NCBI GenBank assembly: GCA_966430775.1
Contig: CBJMMB010000174.1
Coordinates: forward strand, 1-5,460
Direction of reading: 5' to 3'
DNA length: 5,460 nucleotides
From: Dyella_B sp966430775
GTDB lineage: Bacteria > Pseudomonadota > Gammaproteobacteria > Xanthomonadales > Rhodanobacteraceae
Under the pieces are notes generated by a model that made no database searches, was not told where the DNA came from, and saw nothing but the letters and a program-made list of their open reading frames with translations. Shown here one piece after another: positions 1-5,460 of the stretch. The position numbers were made by a program, and so were the translations under genes. Within the stretch, counting starts at the first letter, position 1. The number at the start of each line of letters is the position of its first letter.

Positions 1-2
1 GT

Positions 3-926
3 ATGAAAAAACAGGCGGTTGCATTGGTCGGCGTGCCGACCGATATCGGTGCGGGGCATCGCGGCGCGTCGATGGGGCCGGAGGCGCTGCGCGTGGCGCA
101 ATTGGCGGAAAAGCTGCGCCGCCGTGGCGTGGATGTGATCGACCGCGGCAACCTGCATGGTCCGATGAATCCCTGGCAGCCGCCGGAGCAGGGTTATCGG
201 CATTTGCCGGAAGTGATCGCGTGGAATCTAGCCGTGCACGTGGCGATTCACCAGGAACTGCAGGCCGGCCGCCTGCCGATCATGCTGGGCGGTGATCACA
301 GCCTGGCGATCGGCTCGATCAGCGCGGTGGCCCGCCATTGCCATGAGCAGGGTCGCCAACTGCGCGTGCTGTGGCTGGATGCGCATGCCGATTTCAACAC
401 CTCGCAAGTCACGCCGTCGGGCAACATCCACGGCATGCCGGTGGCGTGCCTGTGCGGCAACGGTCCGCGCGAACTGGTGGAAATCGGCGATCGCGTGCCG
501 GCGGTAACGCCCGACGTGTTCCGGCAGATCGGCATCCGTTCGGTGGACGAAGGCGAGAAGCGGCTGGTGCGTCAGGCGAAGATGGACATCTACGACATGC
601 GTCACATCGACGAGGTGGGCATGAAGCGCACGATGGAAGAAGCGCTCGACGGCATCGATGAAAACACGCATCTGCACGTGAGCTTCGACGTGGATTTCCT
701 CGACCCGTCCATCGCCCCCGGCGTGGGCACCACGGTGCGCGGCGGTCCGACCTATCGCGAAGCGCAGCTGTGCATGGAGATGATCGCCGATACCGGCCGC
801 CTGGCCTCGCTGGATATCGTGGAATTGAACCCGGCTTACGACAAGCGCAACCGCACCGCGCGGCTGGCGGTGGAACTGGTCGAATCGCTGTTCGGCAAAT
901 CCACCTTGATGCGCGAGCCGGATTGA
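3..926 (+). CDS. rocF: Arginase (ureohydrolase family)
   Basis: This enzyme hydrolyses L-arginine to L-ornithine and urea in the cytoplasm, using a binuclear manganese centre. The 307-residue length is normal for bacterial arginases. All three ureohydrolase metal motifs are visible: GGDHS at residues 96-100 (ligand His99), DAHAD at 126-130 (Asp126, His128, Asp130) and SFDVDFLDP with Asp229 and Asp231. The stretch NIHGMPVA after the DAHAD motif, and DIVELNP near the C-terminus, are typical of arginase rather than agmatinase or formimidoylglutamase. The ATG lies two bases inside the window, so its ribosome binding site and promoter cannot be seen, and a slightly earlier start cannot be excluded. 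The N-terminal residues (VALVGVPTDIGAGHRGASMGP) do match the family start. trpS follows in the same direction after 71 nt. The family call is secure; the symbol rests on motif similarity. Confidence 0.95.
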   Translation: MKKQAVALVGVPTDIGAGHRGASMGPEALRVAQLAEKLRRRGVDVIDRGNLHGPMNPWQPPEQGYRHLPEVIAWNLAVHVAIHQELQAGRLPIMLGGDHSLAIGSISAVARHCHEQGRQLRVLWLDAHADFNTSQVTPSGNIHGMPVACLCGNGPRELVEIGDRVPAVTPDVFRQIGIRSVDEGEKRLVRQAKMDIYDMRHIDEVGMKRTMEEALDGIDENTHLHVSFDVDFLDPSIAPGVGTTVRGGPTYREAQLCMEMIADTGRLASLDIVELNPAYDKRNRTARLAVELVESLFGKSTLMREPD

Positions 927-946
927 CGCAACACTGCCCGTTCCAT

Positions 947-967
947 CCGCGCTGACCGCGCGGTTTT
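947..967 (+). terminator. Short GC-rich intrinsic terminator or attenuator after arginase
   Basis: A perfect 6-bp all-GC stem (CCGCGC at 947-952, GCGCGG at 958-963) with a 5-nt loop is followed directly by TTTT and a pyrimidine-rich stretch. It begins 20 nt after the arginase stop codon. The stem is short and the T-run is only four bases, so termination may be partial. It ends about 30 nt before the trpS start codon, leaving little room for a separate trpS promoter. Confidence 0.6.
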
Positions 968-997
968 CCATCTTCTTGACCGAGCTGATCACGCCGC

Positions 998-2377
998 ATG
1001 CAAACTCGCGTCCTTACAGGCATCACCACCACCGGCACGCCGCATCTGGGCAATTATGTCGGTGCGATCCGGCCGGCCATTGCCGCCAGCCGCCGTCCCG
1101 AGGTGGATGCGTTCTTCTTCATGGCCGATTACCACGCGCTGATCAAGAGCGACGATCCGGCGCGCATCGAACGCTCGCGCCTGGAAATTGCGGCGACCTG
1201 GCTGGCGGCGGGGCTCGATCCGAACAAGGTCACGTTCTATCTGCAGTCGGATATTCCGGAAATTCCGGAACTCACATGGCTGCTCACCTGCGTCACCGCC
1301 AAGGGCCTACTCAATCGCGCGCATGCCTACAAGGCGGCCGTGGACAAGAACGTCGAAGCAGGTGAGGACGCGGACGCCGGCGTGACCGCGGGCCTGTACA
1401 TGTATCCGGTGCTGATGGCGGCCGACATTCTTGCGTTCAACGCACAGCAGGTGCCGGTGGGACGCGATCAGATCCAGCACATCGAAATGGCGCGCGATAT
1501 CGCGCAGCGCTTCAACCACATCTACGGCCGCGATTTCTTCGTGCTGCCGGAAGTGGTGATCGAGGAACAGGTCGCCACACTGCCGGGGCTGGACGGCCGC
1601 AAGATGTCCAAGAGCTACGACAACACCATCCCGTTGTTCGCCGGCGGTGCGAAGCAGTTGCGCGAAACCATCCTGCGCATCGTCACCGATTCGCGCACGC
1701 CAGGCGAACCGAAGGATCCGGACAGCTCCGCGCTGTTCACGCTTTTCCGCGCCTTCGCCAGCGAGGCCGAGAGCGCCGCGTTTCGCCGTGCGCTGGAAGA
1801 GGGCATTGGCTGGGGCGAAGCCAAGCAGGTGTTGTACGAGCGCCTCGAGGCGGATATCGCGCCGATGCGCGAGCGCTATGAAAGCTTGATCGCACGGCCG
1901 GCCGATATCGAAGCCATATTGCGCGACGGCGCACGCAAGGCGCGTGCGATTGCCGGTCCCAAAATCGCCGAGTTGCGCGATGCGATCGGACTGCGCTCGA
2001 TGTCGTTCATCGCCGCGTCGACGGTCGGCACGGTTCGTCGACAAGCTGCCAAAGCTGCGCGCCCGCCGCGCTTCGCCAGCTTCCGCGATGGCGACGGCAG
2101 CTTCCGCTTCCGGTTGTTCTCGTCGGAGGGCGACGAATTGCTGCTGTCCAAATCCTTCAAGGATCCCAAGGAAGCGGGCGCGGTGCAGAAACGCCTGAAG
2201 ACATTGGGCGGCACTGCGGCCACGTTGCACAGCCTGCCGCGCTCGCTGGTGCTCGAACTCGAGAGCGAACCGGTCGCCACGACACCGGACTACGCCGACG
2301 AGAGTGAACGCGACGAAGCGTTGGCGTATCTGCGCGCCGCGTTGGACCTGCTCGCCGAGCAGGAAAAGGGCGAGTAA
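998..2377 (+). CDS. trpS: Tryptophanyl-tRNA synthetase with C-terminal extension
   Basis: This class I aminoacyl-tRNA synthetase charges tRNA(Trp) with tryptophan, using ATP, in the cytoplasm. The HIGH-type signature is TPHLGNY at residues 14-20 and the KMSKS loop is at 202-206, inside GLDGRKMSKSYDNT. The segments between them (AGEDADAG, YPVLMAADIL, VPVGRDQIQHIEMARDI) are characteristic of TrpRS. An in-frame stop codon at 986-988 makes the ATG at 998 the only good start. Its Shine-Dalgarno is weak: only a GAG at 982-984, about 13 nt upstream. At 459 residues it is much longer than the roughly 330-residue compact form. The catalytic core ends near residue 335, followed by an Ala/Arg-rich linker and an extra domain from about 358. 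That domain (FRFRLFSSEGDELLLSKSF, then a helix) resembles the small DUF1508/YegP fold. My recollection is that similar long TrpRS proteins occur in Pseudomonas and relatives. Confidence 0.97.
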   Translation: MQTRVLTGITTTGTPHLGNYVGAIRPAIAASRRPEVDAFFFMADYHALIKSDDPARIERSRLEIAATWLAAGLDPNKVTFYLQSDIPEIPELTWLLTCVTAKGLLNRAHAYKAAVDKNVEAGEDADAGVTAGLYMYPVLMAADILAFNAQQVPVGRDQIQHIEMARDIAQRFNHIYGRDFFVLPEVVIEEQVATLPGLDGRKMSKSYDNTIPLFAGGAKQLRETILRIVTDSRTPGEPKDPDSSALFTLFRAFASEAESAAFRRALEEGIGWGEAKQVLYERLEADIAPMRERYESLIARPADIEAILRDGARKARAIAGPKIAELRDAIGLRSMSFIAASTVGTVRRQAAKAARPPRFASFRDGDGSFRFRLFSSEGDELLLSKSFKDPKEAGAVQKRLKTLGGTAATLHSLPRSLVLELESEPVATTPDYADESERDEALAYLRAALDLLAEQEKGE

Positions 2378-2385
2378 ACACCCGC

Positions 2386-2414
2386 GCGACACTCCCCAAT
2401 GCGGGGAGTGTCGC
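2386..2414. terminator. Perfect hairpin between convergent trpS and BON gene
   Basis: A perfect 12-bp stem (GCGACACTCCCC at 2386-2397, its complement at 2403-2414) has a 5-nt loop. It begins 8 nt after the trpS stop and lies 21 nt beyond the stop of the opposing BON gene. Its position between convergent genes suggests a bidirectional terminator or 3'-end stabiliser. There is no proper T-run on either strand, so it is not a canonical intrinsic terminator; termination could instead be Rho-assisted. A weaker second stem (5 bp plus 3 bp with one bulge, 2415-2438) overlaps the BON stop codon. Confidence 0.65.
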
Positions 2415-2435
2415 TAACCGCTGCACGCCACAGCG

Positions 2436-2885
2436 TTATTTGCTGCTTGAGCTGCTTGGCGTCGAGCTCGACTCGCTCACCGTCAGGCCGGAAGCATCGA
2501 CCGTCTTGACGCCTTTCACGCCCTTGGCGATATGGATGGCGCGCGTCTTTTCCTTCTTGGACGTCGCCGTACCGGTCAAGGTGACGGCGCCATCGGTCGT
2601 GCTGACCGAAATATCGGAAGCCTTCACGCCTTTGGCGGCGGCGAGCTTGGATTTCACCTTGGTGGTGATCCAGCTGTCATCGACCTTGCCGGGCACGGTT
2701 TCGTTGCTGCGCGTGCTGGTCGACTGATCGTTGGTCGGCGTCTGCTGCATGGTCGAAGGCTGCTGCTGTTGCTGCGGCATCGACGATGGCGTGCTCTGTG
2801 CCATCAAGGAGAATGGCACCGCGGCAAAGGCCATCATCACTCCGGTGGCGATTAGGGATTTGCGCACATGAGACAGGTTACGCAT
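2436..2885 (-). CDS. Secreted BON-domain protein (OsmY-like)
   Basis: This is a small exported protein, probably periplasmic, of unknown exact role. BON domains are thought to bind phospholipid or other envelope surfaces, and OsmY of E. coli (two BON domains) is induced by osmotic and envelope stress. The 149 residues have a clear Sec signal peptide: a basic N-region (KS around residues 9-10), a hydrophobic core at 11-28 and likely cleavage after SLMA (residue 29). A Gln/Ser/Thr-rich linker follows at about 30-67, including five consecutive Gln. One BON domain spans about 68-137 (DDSWITTKVKSKL, then DGAVTLTGTATSKKEK and a final beta strand). The last dozen residues are almost all serine. A strong AAGGAG at 8-nt spacing fixes the ATG at 2885. 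The 207-nt gap to upstream pit suggests its own promoter. The domain call is firm; the function is inferred. Confidence 0.9.
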   Translation of the reverse strand: MRNLSHVRKSLIATGVMMAFAAVPFSLMAQSTPSSMPQQQQQPSTMQQTPTNDQSTSTRSNETVPGKVDDSWITTKVKSKLAAAKGVKASDISVSTTDGAVTLTGTATSKKEKTRAIHIAKGVKGVKTVDASGLTVSESSSTPSSSSSK

Positions 2886-2893
2886 TGGGCAAT

Positions 2894-2899
2894 CTCCTT
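2894..2899 (-). promoter_or_regulatory. Strong Shine-Dalgarno of the BON gene
   Basis: On the minus strand AAGGAG lies 8 nt upstream of the ATG at 2885. It is the best ribosome binding site in the window and supports the chosen start. Confidence 0.85.
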
Positions 2900-2910
2900 A
2901 GAGCTGTGGA

Positions 2911-2931
2911 CTGCCTGCACGGTGCAGGCAG
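2911..2931 (-). promoter_or_regulatory. 10+1+10 palindrome in the BON gene leader
   Basis: Two perfectly complementary 10-base arms (CTGCCTGCAC at 2911-2920, GTGCAGGCAG at 2922-2931) flank a single G. The element ends 25 nt before the start codon and 11 nt from the Shine-Dalgarno. As DNA it could be an operator for a dimeric regulator. As RNA it would form an 8-bp stem with a 5-nt loop, which might protect the 5' end or influence translation. A weak minus-strand promoter candidate just upstream (TTGCCA at 2959-2964, a poor -10 near 2937-2942) would start transcription at about the palindrome edge, but I do not rely on it. Confidence 0.5.
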
Positions 2932-3058
2932 GCGCATCGCTATCGATCCGCCCGCACATGGCAACAGGGCGTGCGTGAAGCCTGCGTTGCAAAAAGTCGA
3001 GGACGCTTGCGACGGTTCAGTGATGTGGTGGCGCTGCCAACCGATTGTTTCTCAACCG

Positions 3059-3070
3059 TTGCGTACGCAA
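3059..3070. repeat. 12-bp perfect palindrome downstream of pit
   Basis: TTGCGTACGCAA is a perfect 12-base palindrome 22 nt past the pit stop codon. A second one, CGTTCGAACG at 3081-3090, lies immediately after the stop. Neither has a loop or T-run that would make a convincing terminator. They may be chance or weak 3'-end structures. No clear terminator for pit is visible between 2886 and 3092; the best is a 4-bp stem before a T5 (A2991-2995 on the plus strand), which is too weak to call. Confidence 0.3.
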
Positions 3071-3092
3071 TCCCAGGGCCCGTTCGAACGCT

Positions 3093-4676
3093 TCAGAACA
3101 GATGCTTGAGCGCAATGAACAGTCCGCCCGCCAGCACGATCGAAGCCGGCAGCGTCAGCACCCAGGCCATCAGCAGATTGCGCACCGTGGCCCATTGCAA
3201 GCCCGAGCCGTTCGCCGCCATCGTGCCGGCCACCCCGGAAGTGAGCACATGCGTGGTGCTGACGGGAAGGTGATACATGTCGGCGGCCTGGATCAGGCCC
3301 ATCGCCACCAGTTCCGCCGAGGCGCCCTGGGCGTAGGTGAGGTGCTCCTTGCCGATGCGTTCGCCAACCGTGACCACGATGCGCTTCCAGCCGACCATCG
3401 TGCCCAGGCCCAAGGCCAGCGCAACCGCTACCTTCACCCACGCCGGAATGAACTGGGTCGCCTTCACGCCAAGACCGCGCCAGGTGGTGAGCGTGGTGGT
3501 CTGTTCACCGCTCAGGCCCGGCTGTGACAGCACCAGCGGAATGGCGGCATTGGCCAGGTAGATGTCGTTGCGCACGTTACCCATCTGCTCCTGCGGCACC
3601 GCACGCAGCGAAGAACGATTGCCGACTTGCCGATCGATTTGCGCCATCAGCGCCGCCAGCGCAGGCACCGTGTCGGGCAGCAGCTTGCGTTGCTGGAGCG
3701 CCGCGGTGACCAGGTCGCGCGGGTTGCCGTTGACCTGCGCACCGTGATCGATCGCGTTCAATACCTGCTGCGCTTCCACCGAAACCTGATGGAAGGTCTT
3801 CACCTGATTGCCGGAGACGGCGCCGTTGAGCGCATAGGCGGTCGGCACCGTGCCGATCAGGATCAGCATGATCAGGCCCATGCCTTTCTGGCCATCATTG
3901 GAACCATGGCTGAAACTCACGCCGGTACAGGTGAGCACCAGCAGCAGGCGAATCGGCCACGGCGGCGGCTTGCGTCCTTCCGGCGCACGGTAGAGCGCGG
4001 GAATCTTGATCAACGCCTTGAGCAGCAACATCAACAGGCCGGCCAGCAAGAAACCGGCGACGGGCGAAAAAACTAGCCCCCTCAACACGCCAAAGGCAGC
4101 GTTCCAGTCCACGCCGCTGGTGCCGCTTTTCATGGCGGTGAGTTGATTGGCGAGCCCCACGCCGATGATCGATCCGATCAGCGTATGCGACGAAGAATTG
4201 GGCAACCCGAAATACCAGGTGCCGAGATTCCACAGGATCGCCGCAAACAGCAGCGCGAACACCATCGCAAAGCCGGCGCCGCTTCCCACCTGCAGGATGA
4301 GCTCGACCGGCAACAGCGAGACCACCGTAAACGCCACCGCGCCGGAAGAATTGAGCACGCCAAGAAAATTGAAGATGCCCGACCAGATCACCGCCAGATT
4401 GGCCGGCATCGAATGCGTGTAAATCACCGTGGCCACCGCATTGGCGGTGTCGTGAAAACCATTGACGAATTCAAAACCCAGCGCGATCAGCAGCGCAACG
4501 CCCAGCAATATGAAGGGTGTGGTCGAATGCGCACGGACGATGGAAAGATCATCCACCAGGTGCAAACCCGCGTACGCGGCGCCCGCCAGTAATATCAACC
4601 CGAAGATGATGCCGAACACGCGCCCGGAACCCTGCGTGGTGGTGGCGGTACTGGCAACAGCGGCTTCCGTCTGCAT
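3093..4676 (-). CDS. pitA: PiT-family low-affinity inorganic phosphate transporter (PitA-like)
   Basis: This inner-membrane permease takes up phosphate, probably as a metal-phosphate complex driven by protons as in E. coli PitA. The 527-residue protein closely follows PitA. The N-terminal PHO4 signature is GFHDTANAVATVIYT from residue 73, with a second copy, FSHGSNDGQKG, from 255. The paired motifs LPNSSSHTLIG (around 158-168) and LPVSTTHVL (around 470-478) fit the internal duplication of the family. I count roughly ten to twelve hydrophobic segments. They are split by a soluble loop at about 290-405, where PitA also has one. The reading frame stays open to a TTG at 4739, but the ATG at 4676 is preferred. 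It has GAGGG 7 nt upstream, the PitA-like region follows it, and the TTG extension is hydrophilic and would overlap a likely promoter element. It is separated from the upstream spy-like gene by a strong terminator, so it should be transcribed on its own. Confidence 0.95.
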   Translation of the reverse strand: MQTEAAVASTATTTQGSGRVFGIIFGLILLAGAAYAGLHLVDDLSIVRAHSTTPFILLGVALLIALGFEFVNGFHDTANAVATVIYTHSMPANLAVIWSGIFNFLGVLNSSGAVAFTVVSLLPVELILQVGSGAGFAMVFALLFAAILWNLGTWYFGLPNSSSHTLIGSIIGVGLANQLTAMKSGTSGVDWNAAFGVLRGLVFSPVAGFLLAGLLMLLLKALIKIPALYRAPEGRKPPPWPIRLLLVLTCTGVSFSHGSNDGQKGMGLIMLILIGTVPTAYALNGAVSGNQVKTFHQVSVEAQQVLNAIDHGAQVNGNPRDLVTAALQQRKLLPDTVPALAALMAQIDRQVGNRSSLRAVPQEQMGNVRNDIYLANAAIPLVLSQPGLSGEQTTTLTTWRGLGVKATQFIPAWVKVAVALALGLGTMVGWKRIVVTVGERIGKEHLTYAQGASAELVAMGLIQAADMYHLPVSTTHVLTSGVAGTMAANGSGLQWATVRNLLMAWVLTLPASIVLAGGLFIALKHLF

Positions 4677-4683
4677 GAACGTG

Positions 4684-4688
4684 CCCTC
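4684..4688 (-). promoter_or_regulatory. Ribosome binding site deciding the pit start
   Basis: On the minus strand GAGGG sits 7 nt upstream of the ATG at 4676. No comparable site precedes the in-frame TTG at 4739, so this site favours the shorter 527-residue protein. Confidence 0.65.
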
Positions 4689-4721
4689 GGAGGTCAGCTC
4701 GAGGAAAGCTAAGCGTTGCGC

Positions 4722-4739
4722 ACGACAAACGCGTGACAA
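4722..4739 (-). promoter_or_regulatory. Pho-box-like direct repeat upstream of pit
   Basis: On the minus strand two 7-mers, TTGTCAC (4733-4739) and TTGTCGT (4722-4728), are separated by 4 bp (GCGT). This is the 7-4-7 geometry of the PhoB box, whose half-site consensus is CTGTCAT. Each half-site matches 5 of 7 bases. The spacer is not AT-rich, which counts against it. A weak -10-like TAGCTT (4706-4711) begins exactly 10 bp downstream of the box, the usual PhoB arrangement, and the pit start codon lies about 30 nt further. The link to PhoB is an inference, helped by the identity of the gene. Confidence 0.45.
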
Positions 4740-4775
4740 CCGGTTTTATCGAAACGTGAAGAAACCGTGGTGCTC

Positions 4776-4807
4776 AAAAAAAGCGATCGCCGGGCTGCGG
4801 CGATCGC
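4776..4807 (-). terminator. Strong intrinsic terminator of the spy-like gene
   Basis: Reading leftward on the minus strand, a perfect 10-bp stem (GCGATCGCCG paired with CGGCGATCGC; plus-strand arms 4783-4792 and 4798-4807) has a 5-nt loop. It is followed at once by seven T residues (A4776-4782 on the plus strand). This is a textbook Rho-independent terminator, 54 nt after the spy-like stop codon. It isolates pit from upstream transcription. Confidence 0.95.
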
Positions 4808-4861
4808 CAGTGCCGGTCAGGACGTCCGCCCGAACCCGCTAACCGTTTTTCTAGTTATGGA

Positions 4862-5362
4862 TTACTGGGCGGAGGCCGCACTTGCCGGCAGCGGATGTTC
4901 CGCCTTGAACTGCTGCCACTGCGCCTTGCGCGCCGCGAACGCGGCCTTCTGCGTGGCGTACTGGCTTTGCTGCGCGGCGGTCAGCACGCTGTTGTAGATC
5001 TGCGCGGTGACGGCTGCACGGGCGGTGATGCGTGCGCTGGTGAGGTTGGCTTCCGCCTGAGCGAGGCTGGCCGCTGCCGACTGGTAGTTGGACGCGCTCG
5101 GCGACAAGGCTTCGAAGGCTTCGCGCTGCTGGCGCACGGCTTGTTCCTGTGTCTTCAGCGACGCAAAACTTTGCTGGACGATCTGCTTGACCTGCGCCTT
5201 CTGCGCGTCGGTGAGATTCAGGCCGCGCATGGCCATCATCCCTTCGGCGTGATGGTCGCGCGGACCAGGGCCGAAGCCGCCGTCGCCCGGGCCGGCAAAG
5301 GCCAGCGCGGAAACGCCGAGGGCGGCCGAAAGCGCGAGGGAAAGCATCATGGATGTACGCAT
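4862..5362 (-). CDS. Periplasmic Spy/CpxP-family (LTXXQ) protein
   Basis: This is a small periplasmic helical protein of the Spy/CpxP family. Spy is an ATP-independent chaperone, and CpxP restrains the envelope-stress sensor kinase CpxA; which role applies here is unknown. The 166 residues, close to the family's usual length, begin with a Sec signal peptide (hydrophobic core about 5-20, cleavage probably after AFA at 23). A Gly/Pro/Asp-rich segment follows with a His pair at 37-38. Both LTXXQ family motifs are present: LTDAQ at 50-54 and LTAAQ at 127-131. The region between and after them is rich in Ala, Gln and Lys and predicted helical. AGGAG (5370-5374, minus strand) at 7-nt spacing supports the ATG at 5362. 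A perfect CpxR-type box upstream and a strong terminator downstream suggest a single-gene, stress-induced transcript. The gene beyond the right edge cannot be seen. Confidence 0.9.
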   Translation of the reverse strand: MRTSMMLSLALSAALGVSALAFAGPGDGGFGPGPRDHHAEGMMAMRGLNLTDAQKAQVKQIVQQSFASLKTQEQAVRQQREAFEALSPSASNYQSAAASLAQAEANLTSARITARAAVTAQIYNSVLTAAQQSQYATQKAAFAARKAQWQQFKAEHPLPASAASAQ

Positions 5363-5369
5363 GGTGAGG

Positions 5370-5374
5370 CTCCT
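5370..5374 (-). promoter_or_regulatory. Shine-Dalgarno of the spy-like gene
   Basis: AGGAG on the minus strand lies 7 nt upstream of the ATG at 5362. The in-frame Met codons at residues 5 and 6 would shorten the signal peptide and lack this spacing. Confidence 0.75.
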
Positions 5375-5396
5375 GCTTGGGTGAGGGATTGCGGTA

Positions 5397-5402
5397 ACTA
5401 TT
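5397..5402 (-). promoter_or_regulatory. Candidate -10 element of the spy-like gene
   Basis: AATAGT on the minus strand resembles TATAAT (4 of 6). It would place the transcription start near 5390, giving a leader of about 28 nt that contains the Shine-Dalgarno. At 16-17 bp spacing only a poor -35 (CTTCAA or TCTTCA around 5419-5425) is present, as expected for an activator-dependent promoter. It is a sequence-based guess. Confidence 0.35.
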
Positions 5403-5438
5403 GGAAAGCAGGGGCGGGTTGAAGATCTTTGCCGTGGT

Positions 5439-5453
5439 GTAAAGAAGGGTAAA
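5439..5453. promoter_or_regulatory. CpxR-type box (GTAAA-N5-GTAAA)
   Basis: Two perfect GTAAA repeats (5439-5443 and 5449-5453, plus strand) are separated by exactly five bases (GAAGG). This matches the E. coli CpxR consensus with no mismatch. It lies 77-91 nt upstream of the spy-like start codon, about -49 to -63 relative to the candidate transcription start, a reasonable place for an activator. The window ends 7 nt beyond it, so it could also serve a divergent gene outside the window. Confidence 0.6.
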
Positions 5454-5460
5454 GTCAGCC

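Noticed and set aside
976..1004. TTGACC at 976-981 as a -35 for trpS
   Set aside because: At 17-bp spacing the -10 would be TGCAAA inside the start of the coding region, a poor match that would place the transcription start after the start codon.
228..1053. Long minus-strand open frames across arginase (228-992 and 409-1053)
   Set aside because: Shadow frames of the arginase coding bias; no recognisable protein features and no supporting ribosome binding site.
1307..2392. 361-codon open frame on the minus strand across trpS
   Set aside because: It lies antisense to an unmistakable TrpRS, its translation is Arg/Ala/His/Gln-rich low-quality sequence, and it arises from high GC content at third codon positions.
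2990..3030. Extracytoplasmic-sigma (GAAC...TCGA) promoter upstream of the BON gene
   Set aside because: The gap between the two elements is only 14 nt, too short for the usual sigma-E-type spacing, and the flanking bases do not match.
3039..3058. CAACCG direct repeat upstream of the BON gene
   Set aside because: Only two short copies, without a regular partner or known regulator geometry; likely chance.
3627..4592. Plus-strand open frames across pit (3627-4076, 4143-4592)
   Set aside because: Antisense to a clear PitA-like membrane protein; translations are Arg/Gln/His-rich and carry no family motif.
4677..4739. N-terminal extension of PiT from a TTG at 4739
   Set aside because: No ribosome binding site, no family similarity in the 21 extra residues, and overlap with the likely promoter; the ATG at 4676 has GAGGG at good spacing.

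Overview
The window looks like an ordinary stretch of a GC-rich gammaproteobacterial chromosome. Xanthomonadales, probably a Rhodanobacteraceae member such as Dyella, Rhodanobacter or Luteibacter, fits best. This is inferred from strong GC3 bias, protein style and a tryptophanyl-tRNA synthetase with a long C-terminal extension; no search was run. I see no mobile element, tRNA, rRNA or CRISPR array.

Layout: two genes run rightward, arginase (3-926) and trpS (998-2377). A short GC hairpin with a T-run sits between them. trpS then converges on a leftward block of three separately spaced genes: a secreted BON-domain protein (2436-2885), a PitA-type phosphate transporter (3093-4676) and a periplasmic Spy/CpxP-like protein (4862-5362). 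A perfect 12-bp hairpin lies between the convergent genes, and a textbook intrinsic terminator separates the spy-like gene from pit. Every gap is under 300 bases.

The genes do not form one pathway. Arginase breaks down arginine, TrpRS charges tRNA(Trp), PiT imports phosphate, and the BON and Spy-like proteins are envelope or periplasmic stress-type proteins.

The most interesting signals are regulatory. A perfect CpxR-type box (GTAAA-N5-GTAAA) lies upstream of the spy-like gene. A Pho-box-like 11-bp-period direct repeat lies upstream of pit. A 10+1+10 palindrome sits in the leader of the BON gene. No undescribed system is evident; these cis elements are the parts worth testing.
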